The translations under genes were made by a program, and so were the position numbers. This document shows, piece by piece, positions 11,991-23,491 of a DNA stretch of 64,000 nucleotides (its first letter is position 1; every line of letters starts with the position of its first letter). Source of the DNA: Warburgia ugandensis (Eukaryota; Streptophyta; Magnoliopsida; Canellales; Canellaceae); the NCBI GenBank assembly GCA_035236585.1, contig CP141127.1, positions 49,614,001 through 49,678,000 of the forward strand, read 5' to 3'. A model generated the notes under the pieces. It had not been told where the DNA came from, searched no databases, and saw only the letters and a program-made list of their open reading frames with translations.

Positions 11991-14900
11991 ACTAGCCAAT
12001 GCCACTTGAGACAGTCACTTCGCACCGCTTGAGATTAGCTGTCAGCGACACCACCCCTCCTTAAAACCTTATTCTTCCTACCTTCTTCTACCTCCTCCAA
12101 GCTTCCCACTTCCCATTTCATTCGCCAATGAAGGCTTTGTGATGGTGAAAAAAGACGTTGGGTATGGCATGGTACAGGGGAGAAGATGACTCGAATTAAT
12201 GATCTTAGCTATCCATTGTATTCCTTACAATGTCTAGAGTAAAACCCTTTAAGCAATTTCATGATCAAGGAAAATTTGACGGAGATCTGAACACTGTAGC
12301 AATGTACGACCATGATCATGCTGATTTGTGATGATTCAAGATGATTTGATGCTCCAAACATCCTATATCATGGATTAAAGTGATTATAATAAAGATTGAC
12401 ATCGATTCTTACAGATTCACTTTGAATTTAAAATTAGATACTATGCACATAATAAAACTTATAAGATTTAGGAGTTTCAATTGAAATTGAAATTGAATGA
12501 ATTGTGTCATTGTAGGCTAGATCTATCATTTCAAAATATAGGATCAACATATCGAACCTAGAAATGATGGATCTAATGGTTGGTTCCTAAATTAGAGTTC
12601 TCTACGGCTATAAACTAATGAATTACTATTAGATACATAGATGTTCAACCTATAAGCTACTATTTTTAAGCTATAAAGCATGATCCAACCATTGGATTGA
12701 CTGAAAACTCAAAATTTAAGCATACATGACTATCAATAATGCGTAAACCCTAGATTTAATCATCTAAATTTTGATCTTGTCATGGATCAAAAGATTAAGG
12801 TTACTAATCCTCAAAAAAGTAATTTGTAATCATGCAATATTAGTAATTTCATATGTTAAACAAGTGACTTGGATTGTTGATTGACAATCAATGGTGCAAA
12901 TGTATATTTCCATCAACCATTGGAGATCTGATTGATGATCCATAGCTTAGAAAAATCAATCAACCGATTGAATGATTATGATTATGCTGATCTATGCTAA
13001 TTGGTGATATAAAAGTGAACTATGGTTGATCTTGACTTGTGGATAATCACAAAAGATCTAGATTCAAAATTTAATGAATTTTAATAGAAATGTGCATGCT
13101 TCACAAATTTGCAATAATCTGGGATAAAAACTTTGATTAGTGAATCTTAATAGCTAATCAGTAAGTGGATTTGATAGTTATGAAGCTAGTGGAATGGACA
13201 AACACCACAAGGGGTAGCTGGTTCTGAGATTGCTATGTTGGCTTATGATGTTTAGAATGAATTTAGCGTGAATTAATATTTTATTGAAAATGTTATCTTT
13301 GAATGTTGAGATAATGCACAATGTTTACAACTACTATTTGATTTAAGGTTTATCCAAATGCTGAAACTGTTCTAAGTTTGAATTTGACTCATGATCTTTG
13401 TTTTGAATGAAAATTTTGTATTTTCGAAACATGACATGGATTTCATCTAGATATCCATGAGTTCTATGCAAAATTGGATAAGGATGCATGGTCTAAAATT
13501 GGAATGCATGCTTCATATATTTTTTCAAAGTTGGATGGAAACCCAAGTATGTTTTACTAATGAGTGCAGCCAATGAATGCGAGTGCAATATGGCACTAGC
13601 AGGCTTCTAGATGCTCAAGCTTTTTATTGATTATGAGCATTTTTAAAAATTATTTCTCAATAGATTCCACGGATTTGCATTGGATGTTTTACCATGAGAT
13701 TTTATAATTATGAAAAATTAGGCGACTTAAGAAAGTCGGCCTGGCCTAAGGTGAGTCGCTTTTTAGGCACTATAGGTAGGTATGGCTACTGTTTATGAGT
13801 GAAGTGTATCATGGGAAGGCACCACTCAGATTGACACATGGCCCTCATGATGCAAGGTGTAGTATGTGAGGTATCCACGTATGAGCATAGGAGGACAAGG
13901 TCCTCTATGTGCATAGTCCACTTCATTGTGGCTTGTAATAAAACATTGCTAAATTGATGTTAAATACTACTATATGTGTGTTTGTTGTGTGAAAGTTTGA
14001 TGTTTTGCATATCATCCAGTATGTTTGGCATTACACTAAGATAGGACAGTACTATATATATATATATATATACATATATACATACATATATATGTATATA
14101 TAGTAGTTTGATATTTTGTAAATATTTCATTGTGTATTGTGTTTTCTCATTGAATTGAGAATTTGATATCAATTTTGATTTAAACGAAATGCATTGATAT
14201 TTTATGTGTATTGCACATACTAAAATTTAATCCTAGATTGGATATCACTATGTGGATATGTTTCATGAGCTTATGATTCTAAGAAATGCATTGTATTATT
14301 TAAACTAAATTGTAGATTGGCTTGGTTTAGCTTTGATACAGAGACCTTATGGTTTTATACATATGACAAATGTGATTTGGTTTCATCCTAGATAGGTGAC
14401 CTTTAGCTCATGAATCTACATATTACATCCGTTTTTGTTTAAAATTGATTTGGAAAAGACATGAGTACATTTTAATACATATGCAGTGTGGAATTTATGT
14501 TTATATCATAAATCGAGTGTTTAACTATGTATGCATCTTATTCCACCTACACAACCACAAGCTTGTTAATATACTATATTTGTTTATAATTTCTCAAATT
14601 CGATTAAGTAGAATAGAAGGAAGAAAGTAAAAGATAGAATAAGGAACTGCAAAAGAGAGTAGTGGCAATATTGTTAAAGTAAGTATAAGGACATGTGGAT
14701 ATTTATTCCAGAATTGATGTATTGGACTATTAACTTATGTTATTTTGGATATGTGGACATGTATTATAAATATATGGACTGGTGGTAGATACATGATAGA
14801 TTTTGGCTATGAAAAAGTTAGTTTTGAAGCTACCTCCTTTAAAAATGTTTTATTTTCAAACATAATGATACACTTGGATATTGAGTGGAGATATGGTCTC

Positions 14901-15195
14901 TTTAATTGTTTAAATTTACAAAATATTTCTTATCAGGGATACCGCATTGCATGTGATGAATACGTAATATATGAGAAACAAAGGAAACATTATCTAACTT
15001 ATGGTAAAAATAAAATGATCACTTTATCATAAAATCTCTATTTGTAAAGAATTAATGATGCTAGGGGTTTTAGGAAAAATTATTTCAAAGAAAATTGTTT
15101 TTGCTATTTGTTTTCAAAAAGAACTTTTAACGAGTGGCCTCGCTTTTTAAAAAGAATTGAGAGAAACAAGTCATCTAAAATTTTAGGTCATCATA
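11991..15195 (+). other. No gene seen; AT-rich repeat debris ending in a plus-strand LTR edge
   Basis: I recognise no protein or RNA gene. The stretch is AT-rich with scattered 'gatcta/tgatca' motifs. An (AT)n-rich run (14053-14102, partly AT/GTAT) is present. A 95-codon open frame at 14745-15032 has no recognisable motif and unremarkable composition, so I do not call it a gene. At the right edge 'gtcatcatagttggtatcaaaactcag' style sequence shows a plus-strand LTR end followed by a primer binding site. Confidence 0.45.
14053..14102. repeat. (TA)n microsatellite, interrupted
   Basis: A run of TA dinucleotides is interrupted by TACA and TATG variants, with no flanking gene. Confidence 0.9.
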
Positions 15196-15213
15196 GTTGG
15201 TATCAAAACTCAG
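15196..15213 (+). other. Primer binding site of a plus-strand LTR element
   Basis: The plus strand reads GTTGGTATCAAAACTCAG directly after an LTR-like end. It is close to the Met-tRNA primer site TTGGTATCAGAGC seen elsewhere in the window. Only ~255 bp separates it from an LTR start facing the other way at 15469. Confidence 0.55.
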
Positions 15214-16047
15214 TTTAATCCACTTACAGCTAGTCCTACATGTCCTAGAGTCATATACAACCAACAAGTGAGAGCCAGTTAACTAAGTACGAGTTACAAA
15301 GCTAACTCACTGAGAGATTGTTAATAAAATTTAATCTTCAGTTGTTAATGAGAATAGCCAAAAGATCTATCAATCTTTCCAATGAGAGCTTAGGATGAGC
15401 TTGAACATTAGGGAAACCATTGCATTTTTAGAAGAACGAGGATGTTACATGAGAAATTTGAATGAATATGTGACATCCTAGGTTTTTATAACACTTTATC
15501 ACAAAATCTTTTACAATTGTGGGCTCTAAGCTTGGAAAACTATTTAGAAAACAATTTTCGTGAGAAGACTTTTAAAAATCCCAAGTGTCATTTTTCTTTT
15601 CAAAAAATCAGGATTTTTAAAGAAATGAGCCTATATTTCTACCAAAAATATAGTAGAGTCCCCCCTATTTTTTGGACTTATGCATTTTACGAATGTGAGT
15701 GTGATGTACCTAATAGACATAGTTAAAATCATGTAGATAATACATGAGACTTCGTCTCCATTCATTGACATAAACACACAATGCCTAAAAGGATATATAA
15801 AAAAAGTCAAGTTCTACTGAACTAAAGGAAAGTTCAAGACTAGGATCAATCTAGTTACAGCCAGACAACCATAACTTCAATTTACATGTCCACATCTCCA
15901 TAAAGTGAAGTCATATTAAGTCAAAGTATTATATTAGTTCCCAAGATCATCAACTATATTGCACACCAGTTTGATATATATTTTATGCCCTTCTCTTGAG
16001 ATCTCTAGTACAATCTTCTGGTCCTCTGTGTCATTTCTTCAAACCTA

Positions 16048-16074
16048 AGACATTGTAAACAATTTACAATGTCT
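16048..16074. other. Perfect hairpin in LTR (12-bp stem, 3-nt loop)
   Basis: Arms are AGACATTGTAAA (16048-16059) and TTTACAATGTCT (16063-16074). The same structure is at 33383-33417 and 56757-56794. Relative to those copies a C-G pair replaces a T-A pair in the stem, so pairing is kept. Confidence 0.8.
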
Positions 16075-16473
16075 CAGCAAGCTTGCACATGTGTAGGTAG
16101 TTTCATCATCGAAATATGAAGTTTATGTAGTTTCAAATCCAAAAGGGATATAAAATCACATGTTATGTAGTTCAGTAAAATATAATGCATAATAAGCAGT
16201 ATAATAAAACTCTGAAATCTCAATCATGCTTTACAAGTCAATGTCATGCCAAACCAATTCAAATTACCAATTTCAATATCCATGCCTATTGTTTCAAACA
16301 AAATAGTAACCTTTGCAAGGTATTTTACAAGATATGAAAGATCACCACAGGTCATGTCATACATCATCTCATAAATATATTCATCCAAACTAGAGAGTGA
16401 ATCATCTTCAAAATTCAACAAATAAAAAGCATTTAAATCATATAATGCTTCAATATAACCAATGTGCCTCAAT

Positions 16474-16476
<3 letters not shown>

Positions 16477-16526
<50 letters not shown>
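16477..16526. repeat. (CA)25 microsatellite
   Basis: About 50 bp of uninterrupted CA. Confidence 0.97.
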
Positions 16527-16529
<3 letters not shown>

Positions 16530-16620
16530 TTCCATTAGAACCTCCTCAAGGTCTCATCAGTGTTGAAACAATCGTAATCAGGTCACTTGCCGTTCATCAT
16601 GAGTACTCATTATACCCCTA

Positions 16621-17509
16621 ATTTAGCATTCAATTAGATCATCTAACTATTAAATTTTACAAAACTTAGCTTGATTCTAAATTTAACTTCAATTGACCAT
16701 CCAAACCTTAATTTGCCAAAATCAATGATCAGATGATCATTAGAGCTCATTAGATGATTAATATATGGTTTAGATGATTCTGATTTAGTCTTTTCTTTTG
16801 CAGATTAACCAAAAGAGGCGTTGATGGCTACGATCAAAAGTTAACAATGCAGATCATCTTAAAGAGCACTGGATGGACCAGATCACCCATGAAGATGGAT
16901 GTGATAGTTTCCTAGAAAACAATGGAGCTAAATTTGGAATCATGGACAAAAAGGAAACCCCTTCCCCACTTCCTTCCTTCCTTTTCTTTTTCCTTCTTTC
17001 CTTTCTTTTTTTTCTTTCTTTTCTTTTTTCTTTCTTTCCTTCCTTTTCTTTTTCCTTTTCCTTTTCCTTCTTTCTTTCCTTTTCTTTTTCCTTCCTTATT
17101 TTTCTCCATTTTCCTTTTCCACTTCTCTTTTCTTTCCCACTCCCTGTTTCCTTTCTTTTCTCTTTCCCTCCTTTTTTTTCTTTTTTTTCTTCTTTATTTC
17201 TTCTCTCTCCCTCTTCCCATTCTCTCTTACGTTCCCAACTTCCCCATTCTCTTTTCTCTCTTCTCATCCCAAGTTCTCCTCTCTCATTCTCACGAACCCA
17301 TCCCTCTTCTCACCTTCCTCTTCTCTCTTTCAAGGCTCTTCTCCTTCTCCCCCACATTCACCGCACCCCCTCTCCTTCTCCTTCAATCCATCTCTCTAAC
17401 TCCCTCTTCTTCAACCATACCAAACCTCTATTCCACCAGCAATCTCCCTCTCTCCTCGCTCGCCTCTCTTGATTAACCTTGATATCTCTTTCTCAATTCC
17501 CCAAATCTC

Positions 17510-17567
<58 letters not shown>
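16621..17567 (+). mobile_element. Pyrimidine-rich LTR-like host sequence, left half (continues at 26121)
   Basis: AT-rich sequence passes into a ~600-bp C/T-only-like tract and a (CT)n run. At 17567 it is cut by the insertion of the 8.5-kb element and resumes at 26116-26121. The right half ends with a 'gtgggatcgaccc' block typical of the ends of Athila/Tat-type LTRs, so the interrupted sequence is probably such an LTR in plus orientation. Long Lys/Glu/Arg and Ser/Phe/Leu frames here are products of composition. Confidence 0.5.
17513..17567. repeat. (CT)n microsatellite
   Basis: About 55 bp of CT repeat sits immediately beside the target site of the 8.5-kb element. Confidence 0.95.
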
Positions 17568-17572
<5 letters not shown>

Positions 17573-17573
<1 letters not shown>

Positions 17574-20117
17574 GTGACGACCCGGGTTTTCTCATGCATT
17601 TTGAATTCATTTTGAAAACCCCGAGTGTCATTTGCTTTCACAATATCCATGGTAATTTTTGAAAAGCTTTAGAAATCATAAACGTTTTTCCCTAGGTCTA
17701 TCCAGTCACAGCACACAGCCCAACCGTAATTAAATACAAATGCATGTCCAAAGGGTTAAGAATTTACTTACATGTATAATTGTTTCCTTTTTGATTCGCT
17801 TGCTCGTAGCACTAACATAGATGTCCTCTACTCATGGATGGAATCATCCTGAAAAATGTTAAGGATAGGGTGAGTATATACTATACTCAGTAGGAGTCTA
17901 TCACTACTAGTTTTATAATACATGCGATCTTTTAAAATCATGTGCTTATAAAAACATATGCATGTTGCTTGAATAATCACATTCAATATCGATATTAAAA
18001 GCCACTGTCAAACCAGAATACTGACGACTTAAAGAAATATCATAATCCAAGTCGAAAGCAATCATATATCATAAAAATATGCATCAGATGCTCAACTTAA
18101 TCCAACTCATGGATATCTATCATGCTATGCTCGACCAACCTTATACCATGCCATATGCAATGCACATAAATCCACGAAACCATAGGGTCCCACTATGCCC
18201 ACGACCTCACTGCCGTGTGGTCCCCGGGTACCTAGGGACACAGGATCATATACCTCCACGGGGCATATGACACTCAGGCCAGTCTTGGTGACACCAGTGG
18301 TAGCCCCGTGTACCACATGCAGTCGAAGTAGGGACATGCCCTTTTTGGGCGTGGTACCCATCCACCTAATAGTGGTAGAGGCTGGGTGGCCAACCCACAT
18401 CCCTCGGCATAGCACCCACGAGCTTACTAGCCCAAATCATGTACGATCAAATAAGCCAAAACCTCCGTTCAAAACCAGTCCTCTTTGGGTCCCTCACAAC
18501 CGCTCGGCCCTCAAGACTCAAAGTCTTTTGGCAACCCTCAAGGACATGCAATCTTTGCAAGTACTTAAATCATGCAATGTATGCACTTGTTTGCAAAACA
18601 TGTATGTGCATAATGTATATGCAATCATTTACGAAACATGTCTATGTACAAAACATTTATCACATGCATGCTGAATCAAGTCATGCTAAACAAGTCATAT
18701 ACTTATAACATATGTTCTCAAAACAATAACAGATCTTTTAAAAGAATCTAATAGTGATAGAGCACCTACCTGACTAGGTCGCGTTAACCCTTTTGTTCTC
18801 GGACGCTCCTGATCATGGTTTGGGGAATCAAGGTTAGTTTGGCCTATCTTTTATGGGTTTTATAGTGATTGGTCTTATTACTTAGTCATTAGGGGTCCAT
18901 CCCTATGCCTGTGGGTGGTCCTAATTGGGCCTTGGTATCCTCAGTTTCCCAACGTTCTAGTGGTCACGCGCCACCATCCTATTCTAAGGGTCATGCCCAC
19001 CTTTTATTGGGCCTTGATCAGGGATTTTATAGTTTGGATGTGTCCACGTCGTCGATACAGACACAACGCCTTTTGCGGCGCCTCAATCGGAGCTCTAGAT
19101 CTCAAGTTATAAGCATTTTAGTGTCGTACGTACACAGAAGTCTTAAAGACAAAAAGTCGGAATGCTAAGGCGCTGCGCGACTGCGTCGTGCGCCCGGGCT
19201 TCCTTAAGGAACCAAAAACATCGCGCTGCTAGCGCGCTACTCGTCTGCGGCGTGCGCCTCAGTGGGCGCATCTGCAAACACGCAGAACATTTCCACCTTT
19301 TCTCTCTTTTGCGGGCGCGTCCCTGGACGCACCCGTTTGGTTTTTCAAACAGAGGTCGACGCTGGTCGACGTGGGACGTTCCTATTGGATCGTCTCGCTC
19401 GTTAGGGACCCAGGTCATCCTCAGGTCACCCTAGTTCGACCCTGTCGAACCAGTGCGGCCCTGGGGACGTCCCAGGGTCCTTGGTGGCTCCCTAGAGGCC
19501 TATTCTCCATGGATTTTCAAGCAAAAACCTAGGGAAACTGACCTTGGAACTATGGGGGAGATGGGTTTTGAGCGATCTCGGACGTACCTGGCTCGTTGCT
19601 AGGTTTTTCTCCTCATTTTTCCCTCTAGGTCACTGCTCCATGATGGGTTTTCTCCAAGGTTTTGGGCTGCCATTAGAGGCACCCAAGAGCCCTATTTATA
19701 AGGCTTGTAAAGAGGGTTCTGGAGGGGTTCTAACCGCCTTTGAATGGCAGTGGAGAAACCTCCAGAATGGCAGTGGTTTCTCCTTGAAACACCTCCGTTC
19801 CAGAAACCTCTAGGAGGTTGAAGATGAAGGGTACCCGTATCAAAACGGGCCCCTGTGTTTTGCCGCTAAACCCATTTTTGTAAAAATTACAATTTTGCCC
19901 CTGAACTTCAAAGGGCCATAACTTGCTCATTTTAACTCCGTTTTGGGTGATTTTGGTCTGGTTGGATTCCTTTTTCTGAGACGCATCTAATGGCACCATT
20001 TTTAGGACCAAATTCCTGGGTTTAGTTAAGGCTACTAGTGAAATGACCAAAATGCCCTTATCTTTAAAATTGAACTTTTCATGGGATTTTAATATTACAA
20101 AAATTGGGGTCATTACA
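17573..20117 (-). mobile_element. Left LTR of the 8.5-kb element
   Basis: Runs from 'tgtgacgacccgggttttct' to 'ttggggtcattaca'. On the minus strand it carries a TATA box (TATAAATA, complement at 19693-19700) and a GC-rich box array just upstream, then a CpG-rich leader (~19150-19480). Open frames inside it recur in the other copies of this LTR, but they are composition- and repeat-derived, with no protein motif. Confidence 0.92.
19693..19700 (-). promoter_or_regulatory. LTR TATA box (left LTR)
   Basis: The minus strand reads TATAAATA followed by GGGCTCTTGGG. The box is at the same place in all four LTRs of this family in the window. Confidence 0.65.
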
Positions 20118-23100
20118 TTATTACCCACTTAAAAGAATTTCGTCCTCGAAATTTCATAACTTATTATTTTCCAAGTATTTGTCTCTTTAGATGATTTTTT
20201 GGTGAATGCATTCCCCTCTAGGAATCAATTCTAGGTTCATCCTCAATTTACTATTTCCATTGTTCCTCCTATAAGGCCTCACCCATAAGGGCTTGTTTTT
20301 GCTGCGTACTCTGATGCAGCGCTATACTCTCGTACGTGCCGATTTAACAATACCGTTTCCTAGCGGTACTTCATCTATCTTGAATTCCTTAGATTCCTAT
20401 ACTTATCTTATCATGTATAAGATAGTCTCCTCGTAAGATCATGCTTCTTTGCTCATGCATATACTTCTTTCAAGATCATATTATCTTATTTCTCCTATTT
20501 TGAATATCATAGGATAATCCTTTTCATCTAGTGATCTCTTTCATTACCCACAAGTCCAAAAAGTTACCTTCTTTCTATTGTGTCTAACTTTGCTTCTTAC
20601 CCTTGTCTCCAAGATACTTCAATAACTGATATGGTATCATGTGCTCTATAACGAAACCCTTGATTAACTTCGAATTTCAAGTGTCTGTTGTTTTCCATAC
20701 GTGACTCGATTCCTCGACCAAGGTTATATTCAAAACGAAATCATGAAAGCCAATTAGTACCATCTTCCATCACTAATACTACCTCATATTACGATTAGGA
20801 CATCCAAACTGTTCATCAAGTTTCATAGATGCTGAAGTCATCAAATGCCTTTTTTCTTCTTGAAGAGTTTATGCATACTCATGTCAAATATATCATGGTC
20901 CATTGTTCTCTTCTAGAGGCCTATCTCACTATTCACATCAACTTGTTATTAGGAGTGTTAATAATGTTCCTATTTATGCAAAGCAAAGAGTCTCTTATTC
21001 ATCACCGGATACCCTTACTAGGTCATGGTTGAATCCTTTGTCATCATCCTCTTTGTCCTTTCTTTGCTTGGTGGTTTTCTTCGTTACCTTCTAGTTCAAA
21101 AGTTCTATACTCAATCCAGTAGGGTTAGTCCTTAAGAAATTCCTTTAATTGATTTTTAGTGCTTGGTATATGCTCATAACAACTAACTATTTGGTTATCA
21201 AATCTTACCTTATAGTGTGCTAACCATCTCACTTTTTCTCCTTCCATCCCCTATGTCAATATATCGTGCAATCTTTTATCAAGGCTTTATTGTCAATCAT
21301 GCAGTCTATATTGTCAAGAGGTATACTCGTAAGTAGTGATTTTCTCAATTCCTCAAATTTTATTCTTCAAGTGCCTCCTTATTTTGTCTTTTTTAAGTGC
21401 CTCCTCATACTTAGCTTAGAATAGCAATAATTCGTCTCCAATAGCAATTATATCAAATTGTACTGAAGTTGTTAACTCCACAAGTTTTACAATACTTAAA
21501 TAAGCATAAACATTTTCTTAGACATAGAAAGACTTTATTTGATTACCTATTGATCTTTTCCCAGATGCGTTATAAGCTCAAGGGCCTCTAGAGTGATTGG
21601 TACTTATCTACCTTTCTTTCAATCCAAGTCTGTAGTATTTTTTAGACCCAAAGTAATTTCTTCACCCTGTCATGGTAGCCACTAAGGTTTTTAAAAAAAC
21701 CTTTCACATTAGTTTAGATCACTTCTTATTTCTGCTCCTATCTCAGTTTTTACTATATTTATTGTACTTATAACTCTTCATGATGTGGCCTAATCAACTT
21801 CATGATGTCGCCTAATCAACTGGCCTTATACCCTTAAATGACTTAGCCTTAATAAGTACTCAAGTCTAAAGACTTATAACATCCTTCTAAGGATATAACT
21901 TCAACTACTAACTCATAGACACCGACATACCTGATTAATTAGGGTGGGATACCTCTATTTAGTCAACAATACTCAATGATGGTCTTAAGATATTGCTCTT
22001 CCAATCTATGCTAGTAAGATCTCAATTTGATCCTTGATGGTACCCTACTTGCTAAGTGGATAAGTTACTGTCCTGGCCTATTTCTTTTTTCAATATAACT
22101 TTATTTACTCATGTAGTGGCAAGGTGAGATATCACCAAATTTTCCTTTTTATGGATTATATCCATTGGTGTCCCCCATAAGCTAATGGATCTTGACAAGA
22201 ATCTTATTGATATCAAACCATTTGTAGAAAAATTTCTAGTTGGTCGCCATTCTTCTTTGAAAATTTCTTATCACATAATCTCCTAAAATTCGATACTCTA
22301 CTCAAAGTCTTAAATCTCATATGCTTTCTCTCTATTATACATATCATTGCCAACTCAACTATTATTATTCCTTTGCATCTATTTGATCTTCCCTCCTGTT
22401 AGAATTGTATGTATCTTCATTGAGTCATGATCTTCTTCTTTTGATTATTCAATATTCATCGAGTACTTATAGTTACATGTCTATCTCTTTCTCTCTTTTC
22501 TTCAAAATCCTCATTTGGTCTACCTGGATCAATGTCTCTTTATGCTTTGTTGCATATTATTGATACTTCATCTATTCCTTTACTTAATAGATATGATAAA
22601 CTGAATGCTTGTCTTAAGATCATTGAAATCCTCAGTCGCCTATAGCCTCAATAAAATTTATACAATGTCTTAATAATTGCATTGATGTTTTGATCGTGTT
22701 ATACTTCTCTTACAAGTTCATATTAGGATCGATCTATTATCATCCTTAGTATTAAAATCTTTTGATCACTCGGTTGAATTCTTTTCCCTATCACATAATA
22801 TGTCACTTGTATGCATCTCCGGATTTGTTCCATAATACTCAAGTAGTTATTATTCGATAGCTCTTCACTCTTTATAAGACTTCAATTAAGGTATCAAAAT
22901 TGAGCTAAGTCTTTCAAGATTCATACCTTTGTCATCTAGTACAAGTCACAGTTATCCCTTAGTATCATCTTGTATGCTTATCCCTATTATCATCAAAATT
23001 TTCTCAAAGTCTGTCTTTTACATCTCATATATCACATCCTTGTGATAGTGTACTCATATTCTGATATTCTTTATGATGGTAAGATAGCCATCTAGGTCTT

Positions 23101-23491
23101 TTGATTTTTCTCACCTTTGATAAGATTACTTTATTGCAGGCCAACACTATCTATTAACAAGTTCACTAACATCCTTATCCATCATTCTCATCACCATATG
23201 ATCCTTATATGAGATTTCATCTTTGCACCACTTCACAATAATTCTTATTTCCTATCATTTTGATAGGATTCAAGCAATCCAATATCTAAGTATTTGCTAG
23301 GACTATCTCCTTTTTCACCTATGTGTTAATGGTGAAATGTCTTGAGTCATTAATATTATAATCCTCAAATAGAAGTAGTCATCTCTACTACTCCTATTTA
23401 TACTATTTATTCCTGATTTTCATGATTGTCTATGACCCTTGGACATGCTGGACTGGCTGTGAAAGGATAAAACCTGCGCTCTGATACCAAC
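20118..23491 (-). mobile_element. Internal region of the 8.5-kb element, no coding sequence recognised
   Basis: About 3.4 kb between the LTRs. It begins on the left with the minus-strand polypurine-adjacent motif (20118-20155) and ends with the primer binding site (23478-23491). It is T-rich on the plus strand, with no open frame above ~70 codons and no recognisable retroviral domain by eye. It could be either a never-coding LARD interior or very decayed gag-pol. Confidence 0.75.
23478..23491 (-). other. Primer binding site, initiator Met tRNA
   Basis: The minus strand reads GTTGGTATCAGAGC immediately after the LTR end, an exact match to the usual plant retrotransposon primer site. Confidence 0.92.

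Larger units (their letters stand above)
15469..16620 (-). mobile_element. LTR fragment with hairpin and (CA)n
   Basis: It starts 'tgtgacatcctaggtttttat', like the LTR starts at 33002 and 56378, so it belongs to the same broad LTR family. It holds a perfect 12-bp inverted repeat (16048-16074) at a position comparable to the other copies. The right edge is uncertain. Open frames over the CA run encode only Cys-Val or Thr-His repeats. Confidence 0.6.

Noticed and set aside
14745-15032. 95-codon open frame on the plus strand
   Set aside because: No family motif and AT-rich repeat surroundings; no splice or promoter support.
16224-16621. Cys-Val and Thr-His repeat frames
   Set aside because: Translations of the (CA)n microsatellite.
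16854-17476. Long Lys/Glu/Arg-rich and Ser/Phe/Leu-rich open frames on both strands
   Set aside because: Both arise from a C/T-only tract; there is no motif, and the tract is part of an LTR-like sequence cut by an insertion.
18195-18674. 159-codon open frame, with a similar one at 24192-24566
   Set aside because: It lies in both LTRs of the same element and is not kept at equal length or frame between copies; no recognisable domain.
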